Below are positions 7,672 through 16,377 of a stretch of 22,828 bases of DNA, piece after piece. Source of the stretch: Candidatus Albibeggiatoa sp. nov. BB20 (GTDB taxonomy: Bacteria > Pseudomonadota > Gammaproteobacteria > Beggiatoales > Beggiatoaceae); contig JADGDW010000062.1 of the NCBI GenBank assembly GCA_016744725.1, forward strand, positions 1 through 22,828, read 5' to 3'. The notes under the pieces are model-generated. The model had not been told where the DNA came from, did not search any database, and saw only the letters and a program-made list of their open reading frames with translations. A program made the translations under genes and the position numbers. Each line of letters starts with the position of its first letter. The first letter of the stretch is position 1.

Positions 7672-7886
7672 GCTTTGATACTACGAAATTTATAGACCGC
7701 TACGCAGAGAATAAAGTTACTTGTGTTTGTAGTACGTGCAAAACCTCAAATGTACTCAATTCTCTATCAGGCCAAATCGATTTAGAAAGAATTGCAAGCT
7801 TTCCATGTCTAACCTGTAATAAGCCAATCACTGTACCTGTTTATCTTTTCGGTGGTCAGTACGAAAAACAAGAAGAGTTATCATGA
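7668..7886 (+). CDS. Small zinc-ribbon protein
   Basis: A protein of 72 residues starting MSFDTTKF. This ATG is chosen because GGAGG lies 6 bases upstream and because it overlaps the previous stop (ATGA). CSTC and CLTC, about 26 residues apart, form a four-cysteine zinc ribbon. The rest is short beta-like segments, suggesting a small zinc-bound protein. The stop overlaps the next start, again as ATGA. Role unknown; nucleic-acid or protein binding is common for such ribbons. Confidence 0.65.
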   Translation: MSFDTTKFIDRYAENKVTCVCSTCKTSNVLNSLSGQIDLERIASFPCLTCNKPITVPVYLFGGQYEKQEELS

Positions 7887-7939
7887 GCTTTCACGTTGAT
7901 TGTCCCAACTGTGGTAAGTCTGTTGATTATGAAATTTAA
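7883..7939 (+). CDS. 18-residue zinc-knuckle micro-ORF
   Basis: Reads MSFHVDCPNCGKSVDYEI. It begins at an ATGA overlap with the gene before and ends 11 bases inside the next gene. The motif DCPNCG matches DCPDCG at the same position of the following protein, so it is probably a truncated duplicate. It may serve mainly to pass ribosomes on to the start at 7929. Confidence 0.4.
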   Translation: MSFHVDCPNCGKSVDYEI

Positions 7940-8108
7940 TATTGACTGCCCTGATTGTGGAGCAGCTTTAAAACTTGATGTGTCAGATAATATTGTTGAA
8001 TCTGTACTTTGTAGCTGTGGTGCAGTTATCAGTGCTGATTTTGATAATGATTCTATTCCAGTACCTTTTGTACTTAACCGCCCTGATGATGAAATTCTTA
8101 TTTCTTGA
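7929..8108 (+). CDS. Small zinc-ribbon protein
   Basis: A protein of 59 residues starting MKFNIDCPDCG. The in-frame ATT or ATG-like starts further upstream lack support, whereas 7929 overlaps the micro-ORF before it and repeats its opening. DCPDCG and LCSCG give four cysteines about 24 residues apart, a zinc ribbon. The C-terminus is acidic (DFDNDS, RPDDE). It ends 11 bases before the pilin-like gene and shares its operon. It is probably a paralogue of the 72-residue ribbon. Confidence 0.65.
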   Translation: MKFNIDCPDCGAALKLDVSDNIVESVLCSCGAVISADFDNDSIPVPFVLNRPDDEILIS

Positions 8109-8119
8109 AAGGATTAATT

Positions 8120-8707
8120 ATGACCTCTAAATCAACAGAACAGAACTACAAGCGATTAATTAGGAACTTGAGAAAGGGTGAGCATTCAAAACTACTAATT
8201 GGAGACCCTCAAGTCTCTCGTGATTACCCCAAACTCAGGCAGTCTGTCCGTATCAAAAATAAAGGCTTCACTTTACTTGAAGTCACCATTGCTATATTAG
8301 CCTTATCTTTCATGCTCCTTGGTGTAGTCAAAACTATTAAAGTCCAAAGCGAACACCGACAATATAGGGAAGCTAAACGAGCAGCGTGGAAATTAAGAGA
8401 GGAATTGATAGGCTATGCAATACTTAACAATCGCTTTCCTGAGAAGTTAAGTGAATTTACTCCTAATTTGTATGGTCTTGAATATGAGGTTGATCCAACT
8501 GCATTGGTAAAAATATTTAGTGATATTCTTATTTTTGAAGCTGATCCTACTTTGTGTGTTGAGCAGTACAGTGAAGATTGTAGCGACCCCGATAAAGAAA
8601 ATATTTATCCCTTGTTCATATTAACCCACCCCGATTATCCCGATATTCAAGAATGGGTTACGATGAGTTATCTAGCGGGTTATGCTGTTAAAGGTTGGAC
8701 TTATTAA
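8120..8707 (+). CDS. Type IV pilin-like (pseudopilin) protein with long leader
   Basis: A protein of 195 residues; ATG at 8120 has AAAGGA 6 bases upstream. The class III signal KNKGFTLLEVTIAIL is unmistakable: Gly49 before the cut, Phe50 after it, Glu54 as the +5 residue, then a hydrophobic helix to about 70. Prepilin peptidase would cleave and methylate it, and it would enter the inner membrane for a pilus or type II secretion pseudopilus. The leader of 49 residues is far longer than the usual 6-25 and carries many Lys and Arg. The globular part has two cysteines (CVEQYSEDC) that could form a disulfide. It sits on a plasmid without assembly ATPase or secretin, so host machinery would be needed. 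Confidence 0.8.
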   Translation: MTSKSTEQNYKRLIRNLRKGEHSKLLIGDPQVSRDYPKLRQSVRIKNKGFTLLEVTIAILALSFMLLGVVKTIKVQSEHRQYREAKRAAWKLREELIGYAILNNRFPEKLSEFTPNLYGLEYEVDPTALVKIFSDILIFEADPTLCVEQYSEDCSDPDKENIYPLFILTHPDYPDIQEWVTMSYLAGYAVKGWTY

Positions 8708-8824
8708 ATCCTGCTTTCATTTCTTAATGTTCACAACAATAATAAATCGTTTCATATACCTGAACCTTACAACTCGATATACTCTTGCGACTCTATTCAA
8801 CCTTTGTTCTAAGCTCTCAATACC

Positions 8825-11800
8825 ATGACAACACTACAAACTTTATTAGCCGACTACAGAAAAAACTATCTATCAGAAAGAGAGAAAGGCACGCGGTTTG
8901 AGCGTCTAATGCAGGCTTATCTACAAGCGGAATCTTGCTATAAATCTCTATATAAAAATGTGTGGTTATGGGATGAATGGGAAGGGCGCAAAGACTGGGA
9001 AGGACACCGAGGTGCAGATAAAGGTATTGACTTAGTTGCACAAGAATATTCAGGTGAATACTGTGCTATCCAATGTAAATTTTATAATGAATCCAGCATT
9101 TTAAGCAAAAAAGATATTGACTCATTTTTCACTGAATCAGGTAAACAACCATTTAGCCAACGCCTAATTATTTCTACAACAGATAATTGGAGCAAACACG
9201 CTGAATCTGCACTCGAAAAACAACACACTCCCGTATCGCGTATAGGTATTTCTGATTTAGAAAATAGTCCTATTGACTGGTCACAATTTAGTTGGGAAAC
9301 TCCTGAACAACTAGCACTTAAGCCTAAGAAGCAATTAAGACCGCATCAAAAAAAAGCTTTAGACAAAGTATTAGCAGGCTTTAAAACAGCCGACCGTGGC
9401 AAGCTGATTATGGCTTGTGGTACGGGTAAAACCTTCACATCATTAAAGATTGCAGAACGCATCGCAGGTCAAAGCGGCTTTGTTTTATTTCTTGTGCCTT
9501 CTATTTCCTTACTCTCTCAAACCCTGCGTGAATGGTCAGCCGAGGTTAGCCCAGATATTGGGTTTAATAGTTTAGCGGTATGCTCAGATAGCAAAGTCAA
9601 TAAAACCGAGGATATTCACGTTTATGAGATAGGTTATCCTGCTACAACAGACCCCAGTAAATTAGCTGAGGATTTCAACAAGCCTAAATCCAATGGCTTA
9701 ACAGTGATTTTCTCAACTTATCAATCAATTCAGGTCATTAGCGAAGCCCAACAACAATACAATCTCCCTGAGTTTGACTTGATTTTATGTGATGAAGCTC
9801 ACCGTACCACAGGTGCAACTTTCGCAGGCAAGGAAGAATCTAACTTTGTGCGCGTGCATGACCAAGATTACATCCAAGCCAAGAAACGTTTATACATGAC
9901 AGCCACCCCAAGGCTTTATGAGGACAGCGTAAAAACCAAAGCTCAACAAGCAGATACAATATTATGTTCTATGGATGATGAAAGCTTATACGGGCATGAG
10001 TTTCACTATTTAGGCTTTGGTGAAGCGGTAGAACAACAGTTACTGTCTGATTACAAAGTGATGATCTTAGCGGTTGATGAGGCTTATGTCAGCAAAGAGT
10101 TTCAAGAGCAATTATCTAGCAGTGATTACACCTTAGACTTACAAGATGCTGCAAGATTGGTTGGATGTTGGAATGGTTTGGCTAAGCGACTGTCCAAAGA
10201 TTCAGATGATTATTTATTGGCTGGTGATACAAGCCCGATGCGTCGTGCTGTGGCTTTTTGTAAGGATATTGAAACTTCTAAGCAAGTTACTAAGCTATTT
10301 GAAGAGGTTATCAATAAATATCATAACTCTGATAATGATAAGACTTCTAATAAGTTGAATTGTAAAGCAGATCATGTTGATGGCTCATTTAACGCCCTAA
10401 AACGTAACAAGCTTTTAAATTGGCTTAAGGAAGAACCCGAAGAGAATACTTGTCATATTTTAACCAATGCCCGTTGTCTATCTGAAGGCGTTGATGTGCC
10501 CGCATTAGATGCGGTGATGTTCTTAAATCCGCGTAATTCTCAAGTTGATGTGGTGCAATCTGTGGGGCGTGTGATGCGTAAAGCAGAAGGCAAGCAATAT
10601 GGTTATATCATTCTACCTGTTGCAGTTTCTGCGGGAGTTCCACCTGAAATCGCATTAGAACAAGATAAGCAGAGATATAAAGTGGTTTGGAGTGTTTTAC
10701 AAGCCCTACGGTCACATGATGAAAGGTTTGAAGCCACGATTAATAAGCTAGAACTGAATGAAAAGAAGCCTGATAGCATTCAAGTCATTGGTATTACGGG
10801 TGAACATTCAGATGATGGTGGTGCATTGGATCAACAAGACCCCAGCGTACAACACAGCTTACAATTTCCTAATATTGATAATTTACAAGATGCTATCTAT
10901 GCCAAGATTGTTGCCAAGTGCGGTAAGCGTCTTTATTGGGAAATGTGGGCAAAAGACATTGCACAGACTGCAGAGCAACATATCACGGATATTAACAACT
11001 TATTAGAAGATACCGAACATAAAACCACTTTTGATAAATTCTTAAAGGCATTACAAACCACCTTAAATCCTGCGATTAGTCAAGCTGATGCTGTCGAGAT
11101 GTTAGCCCAGCATTTAATTACCAAGCCCGTGTTTGATGCCTTGTTTGATGATTATGATTTTGCTGCATATAACCCCGTTTCTCAAGCTATGCAGTCTATG
11201 CTTGATACCTTGCAACAACAGGTGTTAGACAATGAAGCAGACAATAAAGCTGAAACCTTAGTCAAATTCTATGACAGCGTGAAGAGACGAGCGCAAGACA
11301 TTGATAATGCAGAAAGTAAGCAGAAAATCATTATCGAATTATATGATAAGTTTTTCCGTACTGCATTCCCACGTATGGCTGAGCGTCTAGGTATTGTTTA
11401 TACACCGATTGAAGTTGTTGATTTTATTATACAAAGTGTTGATGTGGCATTGAAGCAAGAGTTTAATCAAGGCTTGACTGATAAGGATGTACATATACTT
11501 GACCCCTTCACGGGTACGGGTACGTTTATGGTGCAATTGATTCAAAGCGGATTGATTAAGCCATCAGACTTAGCCCGTAAGTTTAAGCATGAGTTACACG
11601 CTAATGAGTTGGTTTTATTGGCTTATTACATTGCAGCAGTGAATATTGAGGCGGCTTATCATGGTGCTATCGGTGGTGACTATGTGCCGTTTGAAGGGAT
11701 TGTGTTAACTGATACGTTCCAAATGACTGAAGATAAAAAAGAAAAAGATTATGCCAATTTGAAGAATAAGGCATTTATTTATGAGGGTGAAGGAATACCT

Positions 11801-13621
11801 GGAAACAGCAAACGAGCCAAGCATCAAAACCAGCAAGCCATTCAAGTGGTTATCGGTAATCCACCGTATTCAGCGGGACAGGGTAGCCAGAATGATGATA
11901 ATCAAAATGTAGAATATTCTAATTTGGATAATAGTATTCGTGAGACCTATGCAGATAAATCTAAATCAGGCAATGTAAGAAACCTCTATGATTCCTATAT
12001 CCGTGCAATACGTTGGGCAAGTAATCGGATTCAAGATAAAGGTGTGATTGGTTTTGTCACCAATGGTTCTTTTATTGATAGTAATAATATGGATGGTTTA
12101 CGCCAATGTTTAAGTGGGGAATTTAGCGCGATTTATGTTTTTAATTTACGCGGGAATCAACGTACATCGGGTGAAACCTCACGTAAAGAAGGTGGTAAAA
12201 TTTTTGGTTCTGGTAGTCGTGCACCAATTGCCATTACTTTGCTAGTCAAAAATCCGAGTTCTCAAGCTAAGCAAGCCACTATCTATTATCATGATATTGG
12301 TGATTATCTCAGTCAAAAAGACAAACTAGATAAAATCAAAGCATTTAGCAGTATTGATGGTATTGACTGGCAAACCATCACGCCCAATGAGTCACAAGAC
12401 TGGATTAATCAACGAAATACTGCTTTTGATACTTTCACTATATTAGGGGAAAAGAAAAAGCAGGAAAACCAAACTGTTTTTAAAAGCTATTCTTTAGGTT
12501 TAACAACTAGTCGTGATTCATGGTGTTATAGCTTTTCTAAGCAATCATTATCGGAAAAAATACAAAGTATGATTGTTTTTTACAATCAGCAACTAGCGGA
12601 ATATAAGAGACAGCTAGAAATAAATAAAAAAATGATTGCTAATGAATTTGTTGATAACGATGCAACAAAAATCAGTTGGTCGCGCGGGCTTAAATATCAC
12701 CTATCTAAATTGCGTCAATATGAATTCTTAGAGTCATCTTTATTTAAAGGTCTATACCGTCCTTTTTGCAAACAATATATTTATTTTAATAGAGTTTTTA
12801 ATGAATATGTTTATATTATGCCCCGAATATTCCCTAAACCAGAATTAACTAACAAAGTAATTTGTGTGACGGGTCGCGGTGCAACTAAAGATTTTTCTGC
12901 TTTGATTTCTAATACATTGCCTGATTATGAAATGATTTCAAAAGGTCAATGCTTCCCTATCAAAACCTATGAAAAGGCAGAGTCACAAGGTGGTCTTTTT
13001 GCAAGTGCTGATGAATACACAGAGCAAGACAATATTTCTGATGAAACCTTGCAAGCATTTAGAAAAGCCTACCCAGACCAAACCATCAGCAAAGAAGACA
13101 TTTTTTATTATGTTTACGGCGTGTTACATTCACCAGAATACAAAACCCGCTTTGCATCCAACCTCAAAAAACAACTGCCACGTATTCCCTATGCAGCCGA
13201 CTTTCAAGCCTTCCATACCGCAGGGCGTAAGCTTGCTGAGTGGCATTTAAACTATGAAGCCGTTGAACCGCATCCTGTTACCGAAACCAGCAACGCACAA
13301 AGCCCAGAACACTATCGCGTGCAAAAAATGAAGTTTGGCAAGAACAAAGACAAGACCACCATCACTTACAATAGCTATATCATCTTGAATGACATACCGC
13401 TTAAAGCCTATGAATATATTGTGAATGGCAAACCTGCGATTGAGTGGATTATGGACAGCTATCAAGTCAAGACAGACAAAGCCAGCGGCATCAAGAACGA
13501 TTCTAACGACTGGTCACAAGACCCGCGCTATATCCTAGACCTGCTTAAACGCATCATCACTGTGAGTTTAGAATCTGTTGAGATTGTGGAAAGCTTGCCA
13601 CCACTTAACGAGAAGAATTAA
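8825..13621 (+). CDS. Type ISP restriction-modification enzyme, single chain
   Basis: A protein of 1,598 residues that combines cutting, DNA translocation and methylation. The N-terminal Mrr-like nuclease has Asp69 and Gln83-x-Lys85 (GIDL and QCKF). The superfamily 2 helicase has ACGTGKT (197-203), DEAH (323-326), TATPR, and the C-terminal helicase motif QSVGRVMRK. The gamma-class methyltransferase has motif I DPFTGTGT (893-900) and motif IV NPPY (1012-1015), making N6-methyladenine. A long C-terminal region (about 1030-1590) should hold target recognition. The layout and length match the LlaGI and LlaBIII family (about 1,570 residues), also plasmid-borne. All catalytic motifs look intact, with no frameshift. 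The ATG lacks an obvious Shine-Dalgarno. The 8708-8824 gap holds no clear promoter. The target site cannot be read from sequence. Confidence 0.95.
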   Translation: MTTLQTLLADYRKNYLSEREKGTRFERLMQAYLQAESCYKSLYKNVWLWDEWEGRKDWEGHRGADKGIDLVAQEYSGEYCAIQCKFYNESSILSKKDIDSFFTESGKQPFSQRLIISTTDNWSKHAESALEKQHTPVSRIGISDLENSPIDWSQFSWETPEQLALKPKKQLRPHQKKALDKVLAGFKTADRGKLIMACGTGKTFTSLKIAERIAGQSGFVLFLVPSISLLSQTLREWSAEVSPDIGFNSLAVCSDSKVNKTEDIHVYEIGYPATTDPSKLAEDFNKPKSNGLTVIFSTYQSIQVISEAQQQYNLPEFDLILCDEAHRTTGATFAGKEESNFVRVHDQDYIQAKKRLYMTATPRLYEDSVKTKAQQADTILCSMDDESLYGHEFHYLGFGEAVEQQLLSDYKVMILAVDEAYVSKEFQEQLSSSDYTLDLQDAARLVGCWNGLAKRLSKDSDDYLLAGDTSPMRRAVAFCKDIETSKQVTKLFEEVINKYHNSDNDKTSNKLNCKADHVDGSFNALKRNKLLNWLKEEPEENTCHILTNARCLSEGVDVPALDAVMFLNPRNSQVDVVQSVGRVMRKAEGKQYGYIILPVAVSAGVPPEIALEQDKQRYKVVWSVLQALRSHDERFEATINKLELNEKKPDSIQVIGITGEHSDDGGALDQQDPSVQHSLQFPNIDNLQDAIYAKIVAKCGKRLYWEMWAKDIAQTAEQHITDINNLLEDTEHKTTFDKFLKALQTTLNPAISQADAVEMLAQHLITKPVFDALFDDYDFAAYNPVSQAMQSMLDTLQQQVLDNEADNKAETLVKFYDSVKRRAQDIDNAESKQKIIIELYDKFFRTAFPRMAERLGIVYTPIEVVDFIIQSVDVALKQEFNQGLTDKDVHILDPFTGTGTFMVQLIQSGLIKPSDLARKFKHELHANELVLLAYYIAAVNIEAAYHGAIGGDYVPFEGIVLTDTFQMTEDKKEKDYANLKNKAFIYEGEGIPGNSKRAKHQNQQAIQVVIGNPPYSAGQGSQNDDNQNVEYSNLDNSIRETYADKSKSGNVRNLYDSYIRAIRWASNRIQDKGVIGFVTNGSFIDSNNMDGLRQCLSGEFSAIYVFNLRGNQRTSGETSRKEGGKIFGSGSRAPIAITLLVKNPSSQAKQATIYYHDIGDYLSQKDKLDKIKAFSSIDGIDWQTITPNESQDWINQRNTAFDTFTILGEKKKQENQTVFKSYSLGLTTSRDSWCYSFSKQSLSEKIQSMIVFYNQQLAEYKRQLEINKKMIANEFVDNDATKISWSRGLKYHLSKLRQYEFLESSLFKGLYRPFCKQYIYFNRVFNEYVYIMPRIFPKPELTNKVICVTGRGATKDFSALISNTLPDYEMISKGQCFPIKTYEKAESQGGLFASADEYTEQDNISDETLQAFRKAYPDQTISKEDIFYYVYGVLHSPEYKTRFASNLKKQLPRIPYAADFQAFHTAGRKLAEWHLNYEAVEPHPVTETSNAQSPEHYRVQKMKFGKNKDKTTITYNSYIILNDIPLKAYEYIVNGKPAIEWIMDSYQVKTDKASGIKNDSNDWSQDPRYILDLLKRIITVSLESVEIVESLPPLNEKN

Positions 13622-13642
13622 AGCGGTGAATAGGCTTTGCTT

Positions 13643-13684
13643 GAGCTATGGAGGCCAATAACCTTGGTTGCCTCTCGATAGCTC
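13643..13684. other. Long imperfect stem-loop between convergent genes
   Basis: GAGCTAT (13643-13649) pairs with ATAGCTC (13678-13684), and inside it GAGGC (13651-13655) pairs with GCCTC (13670-13674). No T-run follows on either strand. It lies 22 bases after the restriction gene and before the end of the minus-strand gene at 13744, so transcript end protection or factor-dependent termination is possible. Confidence 0.6.
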
Positions 13685-13723
13685 ATCAATGCCACACCAA
13701 TTAAGCCCATTGCTTTGACTTGA

Positions 13724-13735
13724 GTTAATACTAAC
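13724..13735 (-). repeat. Isolated 12-mer iteron core
   Basis: GTTAATACTAAC, the reverse orientation of the array core, immediately beyond the stop of the minus-strand gene at 13744. Confidence 0.6.
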
Positions 13736-13743
13736 CAGTTAAG

Positions 13744-14562
13744 CTATTCCCTAGTAGCAAACTTGCCTTTACCCTGACGAGCTAACATAAATATCAACAT
13801 CAAAGCCAAGCCACCGCCACCCACCATCACCGTTGCACCGAAACCAACTAGCATTATCAACAACCAATCAGTCACATCAGATGAAGCCTCAGAATTCAGC
13901 ATAAAGCGTTGTATCCTGTTCTCATCAGCATAATTCAGATTCAAGCGCAGTTCAGGCGTGATACGCTTCTCATCTTTACAGGTCATCACACGTCGAAAGG
14001 CTCTTGTATACATTTGTTCAACTAGTTTTATTTTCGCATGACTATTGAGCTTGTCCACATTATCCAAAAACAAAACCGTTCTTGTTTCATTTACATAATC
14101 CACCAGCACCTTGTCCTTTTCCACAGCTTTCAACTTCTTATAACTATCCTCACCTTCTAAATCATCATACCAAGCCATCACGTTAGGATTGCCACGCAAC
14201 ACAGCCAACGCATCGCCACAATCATAATAAAGAGGCTCAGGTGCTACATAATTCTTTTTTACATCAGCAAGTAACATCTTTTCAGTTGGCTTATCATCAA
14301 GCCTACCTTTTGTTATTTTATAAGCATAAGGTTGCTGTTGTTTACGCCATATATCGCCAGCATTATTGAAAAGTTTCATCATTTCACGCGATGCGCTAGA
14401 CATGCCTTGCTTAGAATCCGCACCACCAACAATCAATATTGTTTTAGCCTTTTTTCTAACCACCGTTTCCGTTAAATCTTGACTGTACTTAGCTGACCGC
14501 TCACGAAAGACCGCCTGAGTAACACCTTTCTGTTTCTTATTAATTATTTGTATCCATTTCAT
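13744..14562 (-). CDS. Tail-anchored protein with degenerate P-loop
   Basis: A protein of 272 residues with AAAGGA 7 bases before the ATG. Residues 41-56 (TILIVGGADSKQGMSS) look like a Walker A strand-loop-helix, but the GK[ST] core is replaced by QGMSS. TVLFLDNVDKL (162-172) looks like Walker B. A hydrophobic stretch of about 28 residues (233-261), Gly-rich in the middle, anchors the C-terminus, followed by a basic tail. The overall plan, an ATPase-like head and a late membrane segment, recalls Zot/pI proteins of filamentous phage, but I cannot assign that family. It is last in the operon with the genes at 14578 and 14811. Nucleotide binding is uncertain given the altered loop. Confidence 0.7.
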   Translation of the reverse strand: MKWIQIINKKQKGVTQAVFRERSAKYSQDLTETVVRKKAKTILIVGGADSKQGMSSASREMMKLFNNAGDIWRKQQQPYAYKITKGRLDDKPTEKMLLADVKKNYVAPEPLYYDCGDALAVLRGNPNVMAWYDDLEGEDSYKKLKAVEKDKVLVDYVNETRTVLFLDNVDKLNSHAKIKLVEQMYTRAFRRVMTCKDEKRITPELRLNLNYADENRIQRFMLNSEASSDVTDWLLIMLVGFGATVMVGGGGLALMLIFMLARQGKGKFATRE

Positions 14563-14577
14563 AGCATTATCCTTTGG

Positions 14578-14805
14578 TTATTTCCTGGTTTCTTGGTACG
14601 AACCATATAACGAACCTAGATTGTGTACTAAACGATGTGCATTTATGGGTAGCATTATATTAGCTATGCACATTTTATGTAGTTGAATCAAAAGCGAAAG
14701 CAAGAGATTAGAATGGGTGGGTAAATCTAGTTGAGAAAAATGATAAGGTAGTGTGACAAATAAACGATCATCTAAAATGTACTTCCCTGATCCAAAAATC
14801 CCCAT
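14578..14805 (-). CDS. Small hypothetical protein
   Basis: A protein of 75 residues beginning MGIFGSGKYILDD. A TTG start at 14814, overlapping the preceding stop as TTGA, is an alternative. The sequence has hydrophobic stretches (NLLLSLLIQLHKMCIANIMLP) but no clear membrane segment. GSGK near the start looks P-loop-like but lacks the rest of an NTPase. It sits between the YdjM-like gene and the tail-anchored protein gene, with short gaps, so it is probably in their operon. Family unknown. Confidence 0.5.
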   Translation of the reverse strand: MGIFGSGKYILDDRLFVTLPYHFSQLDLPTHSNLLLSLLIQLHKMCIANIMLPINAHRLVHNLGSLYGSYQETRK

Positions 14806-14810
14806 AAACC

Positions 14811-15356
14811 TCAAATAAAGTTAAACCTATATTTCCGCCACTCAAAACCATCAATCACACCATCTTCATACATACCAGCCCAATAATAGAAGAACGGGAA
14901 AAACTCCTCACTTCCTCCATGTACGTTATAAGCAACAAATAAAGAACAGCCTAGCAAAGTGAATGCTATGTAATATTCCACAGGTGAACCACAAGGAATA
15001 CGCGCACCGAACAAATGCGACGGTCGCAAAGAATACGGACTTACAGGCACACCATTTCCACTTAACATATCAGCAACCACATGAGACAAGCCACCGATTG
15101 CAAACCACATTATTACCGCAAACAATTTCATATCAAACAAGAAGAATATCAAGCCTGTAATTATTGCTGCTAACAACCAGTGCGAAAGGATATGCGTCAG
15201 TGTTCTATGTTTAATGTATCCGACACTCTTAGTTGAATTCATTACCATTTCAATCCAATCGGGTGCAGTACTACCAGCAATAGCAAAAGGCAAGTAATAC
15301 GGTGCTATAGGCAGAATCACTGCGGTTGCGACTATTGAATGATTAAACCATTTCAT
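14811..15356 (-). CDS. YdjM-like membrane-bound metal-dependent hydrolase
   Basis: A protein of 181 residues of the YdjM (PF04307) type, inner-membrane proteins with a putative metal site. The family motifs are present: an early His6, STAPDWIE with Asp33, HRTLTHILSH (50-59) and GGLSHVVAD (88-96), supplying His and Asp ligands. Three or four membrane segments are visible (about 7-29, 58-75, 77-92, 128-144). AAAGGA lies 8 bases before the ATG. The substrate of the family is not established, though members are often carried on mobile elements. Its promoter region is filled by the 24-bp array of the plasmid's 12-mer, so binding there should affect this operon. Confidence 0.85.
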   Translation of the reverse strand: MKWFNHSIVATAVILPIAPYYLPFAIAGSTAPDWIEMVMNSTKSVGYIKHRTLTHILSHWLLAAIITGLIFFLFDMKLFAVIMWFAIGGLSHVVADMLSGNGVPVSPYSLRPSHLFGARIPCGSPVEYYIAFTLLGCSLFVAYNVHGGSEEFFPFFYYWAGMYEDGVIDGFEWRKYRFNFI

Positions 15357-15382
15357 GCCTAAATCCTTTGGGTGCTGTACTG

Positions 15383-15514
15383 GTTAGTATTAACTATGCT
15401 GTATTGGTTAGTATTAACTGTGCTGTATTGGTTAGTATTAACTGTGCTGTATTGGTTAGTATTAACTCTGGTGTGTTGGTTAGTATTAACTGTGCTGTAT
15501 TGGTTAGTGTTAAC
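15383..15514 (+). repeat. Six-copy 12-mer array, 24-bp period
   Basis: GTTAGTATTAAC starts at 15383, 15407, 15431, 15455, 15479 and 15503, the last with one change. Spacers are mostly TGTGCTGTATTG. The core is shared with the main iterons but the period is 24 rather than 23 bp, and the spacers are unrelated. Both strands are open in frame only because the period is a multiple of three. The array lies upstream of the YdjM-like operon, and a DnaA box, TTATCCACA, follows at 15544-15552. Confidence 0.92.
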
Positions 15515-15564
15515 TATATTATTTCTTATTTGATGATGGTGGCTTATCCACAAACCGTGCAGAT

Positions 15565-15670
15565 ATTGAGCTTGTATTAAACTGAAGTCGTAAACTCCTT
15601 TCTTAGATTCCCACCCACCCCTTTAGTTTCTCGGTATATCAAGTTCCTAGCGACCCTCACACATTATTCC
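15565..15670. repeat. Dispersed repeat, copy A
   Basis: Diverged copy of the repeat at 17335-17456. It begins ATTGAGCTTGTA, contains the 19-bp identical block TTAGATTCCCACCCACCCC (15603-15621) and ends with a variant of the 51-bp block also found at 22066. It overlaps the 3' end of the anchored TolC-like gene. Confidence 0.75.
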
Positions 15671-16335
15671 AGTATCAAACTCTTTATATAATCATCTAAA
15701 TCCTGTCCTGTACCTTCTTTGCAAAGCGACAACAAACCCACTCTTGCAGCATTAGCCTGTACCAATAACGTATCGAGTTTAAGCTGTGCACTTATCACTT
15801 TATCCAAATAAAGCACCTGCTCATCAATAATTGCTACAACACCTTGTTTAACTCTGGTTTGAGAACGTTTTTCCAATGATTCGTATAAGTGCAATTGTCT
15901 TTGTACATGATGATAATGCGTGGTTGCTTCAAACAAAGACGCTATAACATCAGCCATTCTTAACCTTAAATTAGTCTCCATAAATACAAGTCGTTTCTCA
16001 CCTGTACCAATCGACATCGGGATACTAAAGCTACTGTTATTATCTGACTGTTTGAATGATAAATTTGCACTGAAATTCGACTCTATCGGATAGCATTTAT
16101 TTATTTTTGCAAGTATCGTATCGAATGATTCTGTAATTGTTATCGGCGTGATTTTTTCTATTGATTTAAAGTCTTTAGTCTTTTCGGAGAACGTGGGAAG
16201 CTCATAGCTTGGAACTACTTCTTGTTTTTCTTCTTGATTGATTTTTGAAGGCACGAATACAAAGTATAAGACGAGAAAGATTGCGATAACTGCGAAGATA
16301 ATTAGCGGATTAATAGACGTTTTCTTTTTTTTCAT
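15664..16335 (-). CDS. Membrane-anchored half-TolC-like protein
   Basis: A protein of 223 residues starting MKKKKTSIN; a GTG four codons upstream is an alternative. A single membrane segment (about 10-28) follows the basic start, so most of the protein should be periplasmic. After a charged linker it reads like one TolC repeat: a beta segment (SANLSFKQS, SSFSIPMSI), then a long helix (LRLRMADVIASLFEATTHYH), then a second long helix ending in ARVGLLSLC. It follows the signal-peptide half-TolC gene by 42 bases on the same strand. Full TolC proteins (about 430-490 residues) hold two such repeats in one chain. The pair could assemble together or modify a host channel. Homology is inferred from pattern. 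Confidence 0.6.
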   Translation of the reverse strand: MKKKKTSINPLIIFAVIAIFLVLYFVFVPSKINQEEKQEVVPSYELPTFSEKTKDFKSIEKITPITITESFDTILAKINKCYPIESNFSANLSFKQSDNNSSFSIPMSIGTGEKRLVFMETNLRLRMADVIASLFEATTHYHHVQRQLHLYESLEKRSQTRVKQGVVAIIDEQVLYLDKVISAQLKLDTLLVQANAARVGLLSLCKEGTGQDLDDYIKSLILE

Positions 16336-16377
16336 AATGCTTGCCACCTACCGAATCAAAGCAAGTGGCTTATCCTT

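Noticed and set aside
10146..11006. Small forward frames inside the restriction gene
   Set aside because: Shadows of the 1,598-residue frame, which has full domain motifs.
13643..13684. attC or tRNA-like element
   Set aside because: The hairpin lacks attC core sites and there is no cloverleaf or anticodon arm.
15359..15580. Repeat-encoded proteins (VNTNQYST on minus, LVSINCAV on plus)
   Set aside because: They follow only from a 24-bp period, a multiple of three, in a noncoding array; no ribosome binding site or non-repeat domain.
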